Below, one piece after another: positions 6,481 through 12,915 of a stretch of 19,869 nucleotides of DNA. The DNA is from 13-1-40CM-64-14 sp036393975 (GTDB taxonomy: Bacteria; Sysuimicrobiota; Sysuimicrobiia; Sysuimicrobiales; Kaftiobacteriaceae). The translations under genes and the position numbers were made by a program. The DNA lies in NCBI GenBank assembly GCA_036393975.1, contig DASWFZ010000062.1, positions 1 to 19,869 on the forward strand. The letters are read 5' to 3'. The notes beneath the pieces were generated by a model that saw only the letters and a program-made list of their open reading frames with translations, was not told the origin of the DNA and ran no database searches. Every line of letters begins with the position of its first letter. Position 1 is the stretch's first letter.

Positions 6481-6618
6481 TTACACAGTCAGCCGCCAGC
6501 GCCCTTTCGCACGACGCCGACGCAGGACGTTGCGGCCCCCCGCCGCGCGCATGCGCTGCAAAAATCCGTGCGTCTTTTTGCGCCGGTGCGCTTTGGGTTG
6601 GTATGTCCGTTTCGTCAC
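6481..6618 (-). CDS. rpmH: Large ribosomal subunit protein bL34
   Basis: This 45-residue gene begins at a GTG (6618-6616), preceded by a purine-rich GGAAGGGGAT site, and ends at TAA (6483-6481). The translation MTKRTYQPKAHRRKKTHGF... followed by RMRAAGGRNVLRRRRAKGRW is unmistakable L34: the KRTYQP start, HGF, the RM...GR.VL.RRR core and the K.R. ending. It is a structural protein of the 50S subunit. It heads the leftward rpmH-rnpA-yidD-yidC cluster and faces the origin region. Confidence 0.98.
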   Translation of the reverse strand: MTKRTYQPKAHRRKKTHGFLQRMRAAGGRNVLRRRRAKGRWRLTV

Positions 6619-6650
6619 GCAGATCCCCTTCCAACTAAAAGACAGGCTTC

Positions 6651-6656
6651 ACTATA
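6651..6656 (-). promoter_or_regulatory. Possible -10 box for the rpmH operon
   Basis: Read leftward, TATAGT (6656-6651) lies about 30 nt before the rpmH start in the only AT-rich stretch there. I could not find a convincing TTGACA-like -35 at 16-19 nt, so this is a weak call supported mainly by position. Confidence 0.3.
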
Positions 6657-6866
6657 ACACACCGTATCGAGGCCGTTGGCAGCCGTATTCACAGCCACGG
6701 GCTGCCGCGACGGGCTTGTGGACAACCTGGGGACAACCCGCCCTCTTATCCCCAAATTCTCCCGATCACAGGACGCGCTACCTGAACGACGGCCCGCACC
6801 ACCCGGTCGGCAGCACACCGTCAGGGGTTCCACCAGGACCCTTCTGCGAAGTTATCAACAGTGATC

Positions 6867-6890
6867 TTCACTCCTGTGGACAGACGTGAA
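6867..6890. repeat. 24-bp interrupted palindrome TTCAC-N14-GTGAA
   Basis: TTCAC (6867-6871) and GTGAA (6886-6890) flank a spacer that contains a second, exactly centred inverted repeat, CTGT (6874-6877) and ACAG (6880-6883). The inner part overlaps a degenerate DnaA box. A similar TTCAC/GTGAA pair lies at 7025-7046, so both may be operators. Confidence 0.5.
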
Positions 6891-6959
6891 TCTATGGCAT
6901 CCTGTGCCCAAACCGCAGCGGATGCCGGGGGGCCGCGCACTTCTGTTCGGCAGGAACGC

Positions 6960-6974
6960 CTCGCACGGTGCGAG
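6960..6974. repeat. 15-bp perfect palindrome CTCGCAC-G-GTGCGAG
   Basis: Seven-base arms around a single central G lie between DnaA boxes in the origin region. The site is too short-looped for an RNA terminator and has no U-run, so a protein-binding site is the more natural reading. Confidence 0.45.
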
Positions 6975-7024
6975 AACCACCGGACACTCCCCCAGGAGCT
7001 ATCCACACTCATGATCATCGTCTG

Positions 7025-7046
7025 TTCACTCGCGGACCGCGGTGAA
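7025..7046. repeat. Interrupted palindrome TTCAC...CGCGG/CCGCG...GTGAA
   Basis: TTCAC (7025-7029) and GTGAA (7042-7046) enclose CGCGG (7031-7035) and CCGCG (7037-7041), giving ten paired bases with one unpaired base on the left arm. It lies about 145 nt before the ATPase-HTH gene and could be an operator or an RNA hairpin in its leader. Confidence 0.45.
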
Positions 7047-7189
7047 ATGTGCCCGCCTTGCCCGGACCCCAGTAGGAGTTCGTGTCCCGACGGCCAATCT
7101 CGCCTTCCGTTCCACACAACACGACAACGAACGGCGTATGCGCATTGCCGCCTTGCTGCCCTGGAGACATCCGGGGTTGTGCGGCGGTG

Positions 7190-7954
7190 ATGCCCGACTT
7201 CCTTCGCCTCACCCAAGAGCCGCAGTCGGGTGAACTCGAGGAGGCGGAGGTTCGGTTGGCTGTCTATGACTCGCCCCTCGCCGCTCCGCGGGTGGTGTCA
7301 TTACGCGGCCAGGAGTTTCACGAATTCGTCGGCGACCTGGCCGCACGCACGTACAATTCCGCGCGCGAGCGTGGCGGGCGCATCCCGTTTATCGTCATCC
7401 GGGAGATTATCGAGAACCTCATCCACGCGTTCTTCCAGGGGGCCGTCATCAGCATTCTGAACGATGGCAACACCATCCGCATCTCCGACCATGGACCGGG
7501 GATCGCGAACAAAGCGCTCGCGCTGGAGCCTGGTTTCACCACGGCCACACCAGCAATGCGCCGGTTCATCAAGGCGGTCGGCTCCGGCCTTCCGGTGGCC
7601 CGCGAACAGCTGGCCTTCCTGGGCGGGGCCATCACCCTTGAGGACAACCTCAGCCGAGGAACGGTCGTGACTTTAAGCGTCGGGGCCGGACCGACGAAAC
7701 CGGCTGCGAACACTGCCCACCCTCCGGGGCGACCAGCCCTGACTGCGCGGCAGAAAAAGGTGCTGCTCCTCATTGCCGAACTGGGCTCCGCCGGTCCCTC
7801 GGTGCTGGCCAAAGAACTCGGCGTGAGCCAGAGCACGGCTTACCGAGAGTTGGAGCTACTGGAACGCGGACATCTCATCTCCAGCAAGACGGCGGGGAAA
7901 CGCACATTGACCGAAGACGGGATCACAGTACTGGGGGACGTGTTCGAGCCTTAA
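7190..7954 (+). CDS. GHKL-type ATPase domain fused to winged-helix DNA-binding domain
   Basis: This 254-residue protein has two parts. Residues about 65-166 form a HATPase_c (GHKL) fold: N-box REIIENLIHA (71-80, with E75 and N76), G1 box DHGPGI (100-105), G2-like VGSGLPVAREQLAFLGG (130-146) and a GTVVTLSVG terminal strand. A proline/alanine linker leads to a winged helix (184-254): LTARQKKVLLLIAELG, VLAKELGVSQSTAYRELELLERGHLI and the wing TAGKRTLTEDG. No dimerisation/phosphoacceptor histidine domain or membrane span is present, so it is not a classical sensor kinase; it may be an ATP-switched transcription factor or a SpoIIAB-like protein. The start is the ATG at 7190 or the GTG at 7187; neither has a strong ribosome binding site, and the longer upstream frame looks non-coding. 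It ends 33 nt before dnaA on the same strand. I know no characterised homologue. Confidence 0.85.
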   Translation: MPDFLRLTQEPQSGELEEAEVRLAVYDSPLAAPRVVSLRGQEFHEFVGDLAARTYNSARERGGRIPFIVIREIIENLIHAFFQGAVISILNDGNTIRISDHGPGIANKALALEPGFTTATPAMRRFIKAVGSGLPVAREQLAFLGGAITLEDNLSRGTVVTLSVGAGPTKPAANTAHPPGRPALTARQKKVLLLIAELGSAGPSVLAKELGVSQSTAYRELELLERGHLISSKTAGKRTLTEDGITVLGDVFEP

Positions 7955-7987
7955 ACCACCACGGTAGGTCTCCAGGAGGGCGCGCGC

Positions 7988-9322
7988 ATGGCAGTCGACA
8001 CGGCCGCGGCGGCCGGGATTTGGCAAGAAGCTTTGCGCCGCATTGAAGGTCATCTCAGCAAGCCCACGTTCGAGCTCTATCTGAAAAACATGTCGCCGGT
8101 GGCCCTCGAGGGCGACACGTTTGTTTTCGCGGTGCCTAGCCGCCACGCGAAAGAGTGGATCGAGTCGCGCCATGCCGCGCTCATCCACGGGGCGTTGCAA
8201 GAGGTCTTAGCGCGCGCCATCCACATCCACCTCACGGTGACCGACGACGGCCCCCTTCCCCAGGCGCCCGCGGCCGTCGCGCGCACCGCCGATGGCGTGC
8301 CCTTGTCTACCAAATACACCTTCGACACGTTCGTGATCGGCTCGGGCAACCGGTTCGCCCACGCCGCTGCGATGGCCGTGGCTGAAGCCCCCGCGCGCGC
8401 CTACAATCCCCTGTTCATCTATGGGGGTGTGGGGTTGGGCAAAACCCACCTGCTGCAAGCGATCGGCCACTATGTTATTCACAGCAAACAGCTGCCCCGC
8501 GTTGCCTATATCAGCAGCGAGAAATTTACGAACGAACTGATCAACAGCATCCGCGACGACCGTACGTTGGAATTCCGGACCAAGTACCGCAACGTCGATG
8601 TGCTCCTCATTGACGACATCCAGTTCCTGGCCGGCAAGGAGCGCACCCAGGAGGAATTCTTCCACACCTTCAACACGCTGCACGAAGCCAGCCGGCAAAT
8701 TATCATCACCAGCGACCGCCCGCCCAAGGAGATCCCCACGCTGGAAGATCGCCTGCGCTCGCGGTTTGAGTGGGGCCTCATCGCCGACATCCAACCGCCG
8801 GATGTGGAGACGCGCATCGCGATCCTTCGGAAGAAAGCAGAGCTCGATGGGATGAGCGTCCCCGACGAGGTCGCGGAGTTTATTGCCCAACGGATCCATT
8901 CCAACATCCGCGAGCTGGAAGGCGCGCTCGTGCGGGTCGTCGCTTACGCGAATTTAACCCGTACCCACATGACTGTCGACCTGGCCGCGGAGGTGTTGAA
9001 GGAACTGCTTCCGGCGTCCTCCGAACGACTTCTCACGATTCCGATGATTCAAAAGGCGGTCGCAGAACATTTTGGCCTGCGCGTGGAAGAGATGCGTGCC
9101 AAGCGGCGCACCAAGGGGATCGCGTTCCCCCGCCAAGTCGCGATGTACCTTTCCCGCGAACTCACCGACGCTTCGCTCCCCCGTATCGGCGAGGAGTTTG
9201 GGGGGCGTGACCACACGACCGTGATGCACGCCTGCGATCGCGTTAAGGCGGCGCTCGCGAAAGACACCTTCTTCGCCGCCGGTATTAAGAAGCTGGTCGA
9301 CGCGCTTCGGACGGCGAACTGA
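7988..9322 (+). CDS. dnaA: Chromosomal replication initiator DnaA
   Basis: This is a 444-residue AAA+ initiator. Domain I (about 1-80) starts IWQEALRRIEGHLSKPTFELYLKNMSP. Domain II is very short (about 86-105), and domain III begins at STKYTFDTFVIGSGNRFAHAAA. Walker A is GGVGLGKT (146-153), Walker B is LLIDDIQ (206-212), and the arginine-rich LEDRLRSRFEWGL follows. Domain IV carries the DnaA-box-binding signature DHTTVMHACDRV (408-419). It binds ATP and DnaA boxes, oligomerises and melts oriC. AGGAGG lies 8 nt before the ATG. It shares orientation with the ATPase-HTH gene 33 nt upstream, so transcription may be shared. DnaA boxes on both flanks allow autoregulation. The short linker makes it a compact DnaA. 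Confidence 0.99.
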   Translation: MAVDTAAAAGIWQEALRRIEGHLSKPTFELYLKNMSPVALEGDTFVFAVPSRHAKEWIESRHAALIHGALQEVLARAIHIHLTVTDDGPLPQAPAAVARTADGVPLSTKYTFDTFVIGSGNRFAHAAAMAVAEAPARAYNPLFIYGGVGLGKTHLLQAIGHYVIHSKQLPRVAYISSEKFTNELINSIRDDRTLEFRTKYRNVDVLLIDDIQFLAGKERTQEEFFHTFNTLHEASRQIIITSDRPPKEIPTLEDRLRSRFEWGLIADIQPPDVETRIAILRKKAELDGMSVPDEVAEFIAQRIHSNIRELEGALVRVVAYANLTRTHMTVDLAAEVLKELLPASSERLLTIPMIQKAVAEHFGLRVEEMRAKRRTKGIAFPRQVAMYLSRELTDASLPRIGEEFGGRDHTTVMHACDRVKAALAKDTFFAAGIKKLVDALRTAN

Positions 9323-9374
9323 CCGCCCCTACTGGTGCACACCCTGGGGATCCTGGTGTTCTCTCATCCCAAGG

Positions 9375-9476
9375 CTATACACATGCGAATCGCCTTGGTA
9401 TTGTTAGCTAAGTTCGGCTTATCCACACTATCCACAGCCTTACTAGTACTACGAGTAGTTTAATAATGATTACTTA
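9375..9476 (+). other. oriC: oriC unwinding region between dnaA and dnaN
   Basis: The 166-nt dnaA-dnaN gap holds a weak box CTATACACA (9375-9383). A perfect DnaA box TTATCCACA (9419-9427) is abutted by CTATCCACA (9428-9436). Next come GCC (9437-9439) and the triplets TTA CTA GTA CTA CGA GTA (9440-9457). On the complementary strand, read 3' to 5', these are AAT, GAT, CAT, GAT, GCT, CAT, resembling the DnaA-trio rule 3'-[G/A]A[T/A]-5'. An AT-rich stretch follows (9458-9476). Box, GC clamp, trio and AT-rich DNA in this order match the basal unwinding element of B. subtilis oriC. Confidence 0.8.
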
Positions 9477-9488
9477 CCGGAGAGAGAT

Positions 9489-10598
9489 ATGTGGGTGACC
9501 TGTGCGCAACCCGCTCTTCTAAAAGCCGTTCAGCTCGTTGGTCGTGCTATCTCCACACGGACCACGATGCCGATTCTTGGTTACATCCTGCTGGAAACCA
9601 AAAAGGATGGCGTGAAGCTCACGGCAACGGATTTGGAATTGGCGATTCAAACGGAAGTGGAAGCGGAAGTCAAACAAGGCGGGCAGATGACGCTCCCAGC
9701 CCGCATCTTTACTGAAATTGTAGGGAACTTAGGTCCTGCCACAGTTGAAATCAAAGGACAAGAAGGGGCTGCCCCTGCGGAGATCACGTGCGAAACTAGC
9801 CACTTCGAAATTCTCGGTCTTCCGGCGGGAGACTTTCCCACATTGCCGCGGACGAACGGGGAGCCGGTTGCGTCTATCGAGGCTGATGTGGCGCGAATGA
9901 TGGTGAACCAGACCATTTTCGCTGTTTCGGCAGACGAAACGCGACCCTTTTTGACGGGGATCTATGTGGTGATGGAAGGGGCAGAAGCACGATTCGTCGC
10001 CACCGATGGTGGGCGTTTGGCGCTCCGAAAGGTCACGCTGCCCCAAGCCGCGCGGCAGAAGGTTGGCGTTATCGTTCCTGCGAAAGCGATGGGCGAGCTG
10101 GGGCGGGCGCTTGCAGGCGCATCGGGCCCCGTTCAACTCGAGACGGCGGATAACCAGCTGGTCTTTTCTGTGCCCGGGCTCCGTGTCTTTTCCCGGCTCA
10201 TCAGTGGGCAGTTTCCGAATTACCAGCAAGTCATTCCCCAAGAGTTTAAGCAACGGCTGCGGATCCAGACGGACCGCTTATTAAAAGCCGTCCGCCGCGC
10301 CTCGATCACCGCGCGCGACTCCGCAAATGTCGTGCGATTGTCGGCGACGGGGAAGAAGCTGACGATTACCTCCAACACGCCGGAAGTGGGGAAGGCGCGC
10401 GAGGAAGTAGAGGTAACGACGGAGGGGGATATGATCGAAGCCGCGTTCAATGCGCGGTACCTCATCGACTGCCTCAACAGCATCGATGCCGGCGAGTTAT
10501 TCTTCGAACTCACCGGTCCGTTGAGTCCCGGAGCAATTCGGCCAGCGCACCATAGCGACTACGTGTATGTGTTGGCCCCAGTCCGCGTCTACAGCTGA
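9489..10598 (+). CDS. dnaN: DNA polymerase III sliding clamp, beta subunit
   Basis: This is a 369-residue beta clamp with three repeated domains. Recognisable blocks are LVGRAISTRTTMPILGYILLE near the N-terminus, the domain 1/2 junction FEILGLPAGDFPTLP, QTIFAVSADETRPFLTGIYVVMEG opening domain 2, LISGQFPNYQQVIPQEF and the domain 3 FNARYLIDCLNSID. The C-terminus PAHHSDYVYVLAPVRVYS corresponds to the usual P...YLVMPMRL, which forms the partner-binding pocket; here it is slightly extended and reads VLAPVRV. It forms the dimeric ring that tethers polymerase and many repair proteins. The ATG is preceded by GGAGAGAG. The gene starts 12 nt downstream of the origin's AT-rich stretch, so its promoter must overlap or lie within the unwinding region. 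Confidence 0.98.
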   Translation: MWVTCAQPALLKAVQLVGRAISTRTTMPILGYILLETKKDGVKLTATDLELAIQTEVEAEVKQGGQMTLPARIFTEIVGNLGPATVEIKGQEGAAPAEITCETSHFEILGLPAGDFPTLPRTNGEPVASIEADVARMMVNQTIFAVSADETRPFLTGIYVVMEGAEARFVATDGGRLALRKVTLPQAARQKVGVIVPAKAMGELGRALAGASGPVQLETADNQLVFSVPGLRVFSRLISGQFPNYQQVIPQEFKQRLRIQTDRLLKAVRRASITARDSANVVRLSATGKKLTITSNTPEVGKAREEVEVTTEGDMIEAAFNARYLIDCLNSIDAGELFFELTGPLSPGAIRPAHHSDYVYVLAPVRVYS

Positions 10599-10625
10599 CA
10601 CGGCGAGGGAGCCGCTTGGCACCAC

Positions 10626-10922
10626 ATGGCCACAGAACGCGTGCCAATTGTCACGGCGAGGATTGAGCTCGGGGCATTTCTCAAGTGGGCACAAGTCGTA
10701 CAGTCCGGTGGCCAGGCCAAAGCCCTGATCCAATCTGGGCGAGTTCGGGTCAACAGTGTTCCCGAACGGCGCCGCAGCCGGACGCTTGTACCAGGCGACC
10801 GAGTCGATGTCGGCGCCCGCACGTTGGAGATTGTCCTTCCCCCGAATGCAGCTGACCCTGCTCCGCCTGCTAAACTTCCGCAATCACCGCCGCACCGAGA
10901 TCACCCCCGGGCCCGGCCTTAA
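10626..10922 (+). CDS. yaaA: S4-domain RNA-binding protein (YaaA-like)
   Basis: This 98-residue protein has an S4 domain in residues about 12-70: IELGAFLKWAQVVQSGGQAKALIQSGRVRVNSVPERRRSRTLVPGDRVDV. This matches the small YaaA/YbcJ-like proteins found between dnaN and recF in Firmicutes, which associate with the ribosome or RNA. Family members are about 70 residues. The extra tail (PPNAADPAPPAKLPQSPPHRDHPRARP) is encoded by DNA that also encodes the first 26 residues of RecF in another frame, and it looks like a by-product of the overlap rather than a domain. The start has only a distant GAGGGAG, so translation may be modest. It is probably coupled with recF, whose ATG lies 77 nt before this gene ends. 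Confidence 0.88.
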   Translation: MATERVPIVTARIELGAFLKWAQVVQSGGQAKALIQSGRVRVNSVPERRRSRTLVPGDRVDVGARTLEIVLPPNAADPAPPAKLPQSPPHRDHPRARP

Positions 10923-11973
10923 TATCATTGCCGGCAGTAACGCGCAGGGGAAGACCTCGCTCTTAGAGGCCGTGGAACTGGCGGCGACGGGCCGGTCCTC
11001 CCGCGCCTTGCGCGAAGTGGAGATGGTGACGTTCGGCGAAGATTGGGCGCGTGTCCACGTCACGACCCAACGCGTGGAGCGGCGCGAAGACATCGACCTC
11101 GTTTTGCGCCAGGATCTCGCCGCACCCACGCCGGGGCGCTTGTGGCGCGAAATTCGCATTAACGGTGTGCCCGGGCGTCCCGCCGAACTGTATGGTCGAT
11201 TGCTCTGCGTGTCGAGCAGTCCCCAGGACATGGACGTCGTGAGCGGGAGCCCGCAGTTTCGGCGGCGTTTGGCGGACGTGCTGCAGGCCCAGCTTAGCCC
11301 CGCTTACTACTACACGGCACAGCGGTACGCGCGCGCGCTGCAGCAGCGGAACCGCCTGCTGCGGGGAGGGCACGCGACGTCGGCGGCGTTGGAACCGTGG
11401 GATGAGCAGGTTGCATCCCTGGGCGCCGCGATTACGCGCCGACGTCACGATCTCATCGCGCGCCTGTCCACCCCAGCGCGGGAAGCGTACCGCGAGATCA
11501 GTGGCGGCCAGGAGACATTAGCTGTGGCCTATGCGCCCAATCTCATCGGATCCGATGAGAGCGATCTAGCTCGCGCCGCCCGGGATGCGTTCGGGATGCA
11601 GCGGCGTGCGGAGTTAGCGCGCGGCCTGACGCTGGTGGGGCCACACCGCGACGACGTGGTTTTGACCGTCGATGAGAAACCCCTGCGGTCCTACGGATCG
11701 CGGGGGCAGCAACTGGCCGCTGCGTTGGCGGTGCGGCTGGCGGAGCGTCACGTGCTGCGGGAAGAGACCGGAGAAGAACCCGTGTTGCTCTTGGATGACG
11801 TCATCATGGCACTCGATGAACGCCGTCAAGTGCAGCTGCTCGCGTGTGCGCGCGGGGCGCAAGTTCTGTTGACCGTGACGACCCTCGCCACTCTCCCGGC
11901 GATGCCGCCAGGGTCAGCGATGTTTCGCGTCCGTGGAGGAACCGTTGAGGCAGAGCGCGCTCACCTCTCTTAG
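10846..11973 (+). CDS. recF: DNA replication and repair protein RecF
   Basis: This is a 375-residue SMC-like ATPase that loads RecA at single-strand gaps with RecO and RecR. The start MQLTLLRLLNFRNHRRTEI at 10846 is the family N-terminus; the longer frame to 10756 has no homology. Walker A is GSNAQGKT (30-37), the signature region is GPHRDDVVLTVDEKPLRSYGSRGQQ, and Walker B/D-loop is LLLDDVIMALDE (314-325). The gene begins inside the S4 gene (77-nt overlap), and its end overlaps the next gene by up to 41 nt, so translation of this block is tightly coupled. The order dnaN-yaaA-recF is that of Firmicutes. Length and motifs are complete. Confidence 0.97.
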   Translation: MQLTLLRLLNFRNHRRTEITPGPGLNIIAGSNAQGKTSLLEAVELAATGRSSRALREVEMVTFGEDWARVHVTTQRVERREDIDLVLRQDLAAPTPGRLWREIRINGVPGRPAELYGRLLCVSSSPQDMDVVSGSPQFRRRLADVLQAQLSPAYYYTAQRYARALQQRNRLLRGGHATSAALEPWDEQVASLGAAITRRRHDLIARLSTPAREAYREISGGQETLAVAYAPNLIGSDESDLARAARDAFGMQRRAELARGLTLVGPHRDDVVLTVDEKPLRSYGSRGQQLAAALAVRLAERHVLREETGEEPVLLLDDVIMALDERRQVQLLACARGAQVLLTVTTLATLPAMPPGSAMFRVRGGTVEAERAHLS

Positions 11974-12442
11974 AGCGATTCTTCGCTCGGCGGCCGCCGC
12001 ATGGGGGGTGGAGCGAGCGGCGCATGAGGCGATGATTGTCGAGATGTGGGCGGACGTGGCGGGCGCGGAATCGGCGGCACACTCAACACTCGCGGGGTTG
12101 CGCGGGACGACGCTCTTGGTGAACACAGATCCGGGACTGTGGGTCCAAGAACTCTCCGCGCGCCGCGGACGGTTCGCCGATGAGATCAATCGACGGCTAG
12201 GCGCGCGGGTGGTGACCGATATCCGCATCCGTCCGCAGGCGAATGTCTCTTCTCCGTCTCCTGCCATCTCAGCGCCCACGGTGCGCATAGAGGCCGAGCT
12301 GTCCGCAGAGGAGCGAGGGATGATCGAGCAGACGGTTGCAGAGATTAGCGATCCGGCCTTGCGTGAGACGGCGCGTAAGGTCATGGCAGATCAGATGCGA
12401 TGGAGGAAGCGGCAGGCCGCTGGGTCGCCCGCCGATCGATAG
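11933..12442 (+). CDS. DUF721 (DciA-type) protein
   Basis: This 169-residue protein has a DUF721 domain: an N-terminal helix region (SLRAILRSAAAAWGVERAA), MWADVAGAESAAHSTLAGLRGTTLLVNTDPGLWVQELSARRGRFADEINRRLG and a variable, charged C-terminal tail. In the DciA branch, such proteins bind the replicative helicase DnaB and replace DnaC-type loaders. The position between recF and gyrB is the one seen in Actinobacteria. The frame opens at a GTG (11933) without a ribosome binding site. A TTG at 11945 preceded at 5 nt by GGAGG may be the true start, which would give 165 residues. The start overlaps the recF end by 29-41 nt. A helicase-operator role is inferred from family and context; no dnaC or dnaB is in view. 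Confidence 0.82.
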   Translation: MEEPLRQSALTSLRAILRSAAAAWGVERAAHEAMIVEMWADVAGAESAAHSTLAGLRGTTLLVNTDPGLWVQELSARRGRFADEINRRLGARVVTDIRIRPQANVSSPSPAISAPTVRIEAELSAEERGMIEQTVAEISDPALRETARKVMADQMRWRKRQAAGSPADR

Positions 12443-12516
12443 CCAATCGGGACGCAGATCGGGTGAGCTCAGACAGGCAGGATGGAAAGATGGCCTCGGG
12501 GGCGGGACGTAACTAG

Positions 12517-12792
12517 ATGTATGTCCACTTGGGCGGGGAGCTGGTCGTGCCAGTGATGGATGTCGTGGCCGTGATCGATACGCGTCTCGTGGAGTCCTCC
12601 GACATCAACAGGGAATTCGTCGACCGGGCCCAAAAGGCCCAGCGTCTGCGGGGCGGTGGGCTGAGCGCAGACGCCAAGGCACTCGTGGTGACGCGAACGG
12701 GGGTTATTGCCTCCGGGGTGTCCCCCCCAACGCTCGCCCGACGCCTCAGGCGGCTGCGGCAATCTGCGGGGGCGTGGGAACGAGAAAAGTGA
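12517..12792 (+). CDS. remB: RemB/YaaB-like DUF370 protein
   Basis: This 91-residue protein belongs to the DUF370 family. It begins MYVHLGGELVVPVMDVVAVIDTRLVESSDINREFV, and the second half has AKALVVTRTGVIASGVSPPTLARRL, matching the YaaB/RemB pattern (MYIHLG...DIV.I.D...K..VVT...Y.SP.S..TL..R). In B. subtilis yaaB (remB) lies between recF and gyrB and influences biofilm matrix genes; its relative RemA is a DNA-binding activator. This position is the same. The C-terminal helix is arginine-rich (RRLRRLRQS), compatible with nucleic-acid binding. There is no strong ribosome binding site in the 74-nt gap after the DUF721 gene. Confidence 0.88.
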   Translation: MYVHLGGELVVPVMDVVAVIDTRLVESSDINREFVDRAQKAQRLRGGGLSADAKALVVTRTGVIASGVSPPTLARRLRRLRQSAGAWEREK

Positions 12793-12815
12793 GGTTAGAT
12801 GCGGAAATGCGCGCG

Positions 12816-12845
12816 TTGACGGGTGTAGAGGGCCCATGTTAGGAT
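12816..12845 (+). promoter_or_regulatory. Predicted gyrB promoter
   Basis: TTGACG (12816-12821, 5/6) and TAGGAT (12840-12845, 4/6) are spaced 18 nt apart. Transcription would start near 12852, giving an 83-nt leader. The 142-nt gap between remB and gyrB is long for this compact cluster, which supports an independent promoter. Confidence 0.5.
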
Positions 12846-12852
12846 AAATTGT

Positions 12853-12865
12853 GCTCGTAACGAGC
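12853..12865. promoter_or_regulatory. 13-bp perfect palindrome at the predicted gyrB start site
   Basis: GCTCGT-A-ACGAGC lies immediately downstream of the predicted -10, where a repressor would block initiation. It is a candidate operator with no assigned regulator. Confidence 0.4.
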
Positions 12866-12874
12866 TGCTGGACC

Positions 12875-12915
12875 AGGAGGGGCGCCGGGTACGGAAAGCC
12901 CCTCCTAGTTTATTG
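12875..12915 (+). terminator. Terminator-like hairpin in the gyrB leader
   Basis: AGGAGGGGC (12875-12883) pairs perfectly with GCCCCTCCT (12898-12906) around a 14-nt loop. AGTTTATTG follows, a short T-rich run. It is either the end of the dnaA-remB transcription unit or, since a promoter is predicted upstream, an attenuator-like element in the gyrB leader. The U-run is interrupted, so efficiency is uncertain. Confidence 0.6.

Larger units (their letters stand above)
6685..7007. other. oriC: Upstream DnaA-box cluster, part of oriC
   Basis: This is the core of a gene-free stretch (6619-7189) between divergent rpmH and the ATPase-HTH gene. DnaA-box-like 9-mers (consensus TTATCCACA) occur at 6717-6725 (leftward TTGTCCACA, one mismatch), 6728-6736 (leftward TTGTCCCCA, two), 6746-6754 (TTATCCCCA, one), 6852-6860 (TTATCAACA, one), 6875-6883 (leftward CTGTCCACA, two) and 6999-7007 (CTATCCACA, one). 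A weaker GTATTCACA lies at 6685-6693. Mixed orientation and clustering match the upstream half of a bipartite origin. The divergence of gene orientation supports replication starting here or at the dnaA-dnaN gap. Confidence 0.75.

Noticed and set aside
7082..7189. N-terminal extension of the ATPase-HTH gene
   Set aside because: The 36 extra residues look random (PPCCPGDIRGCAAV) and precede a better ATG. Not counted as coding.
6861..7190. 109-codon rightward frame in the origin region
   Set aside because: It covers DnaA boxes and palindromes, its translation is irregular and cysteine-rich, and it lacks a ribosome binding site. Treated as non-coding.
8207..8899. 230-codon frame antisense to dnaA
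   Set aside because: A shadow of the conserved AAA+ domain, with no independent support.
9785..9790. CACGTG core in dnaN as a possible second parS
   Set aside because: The flanks (AGAT and CGAA) are not palindromic and do not match TTTCACGTGAAA.
11749..11754. CACGTG core in recF as a possible parS
   Set aside because: The flanking bases do not fit parS; this is a chance hexamer.
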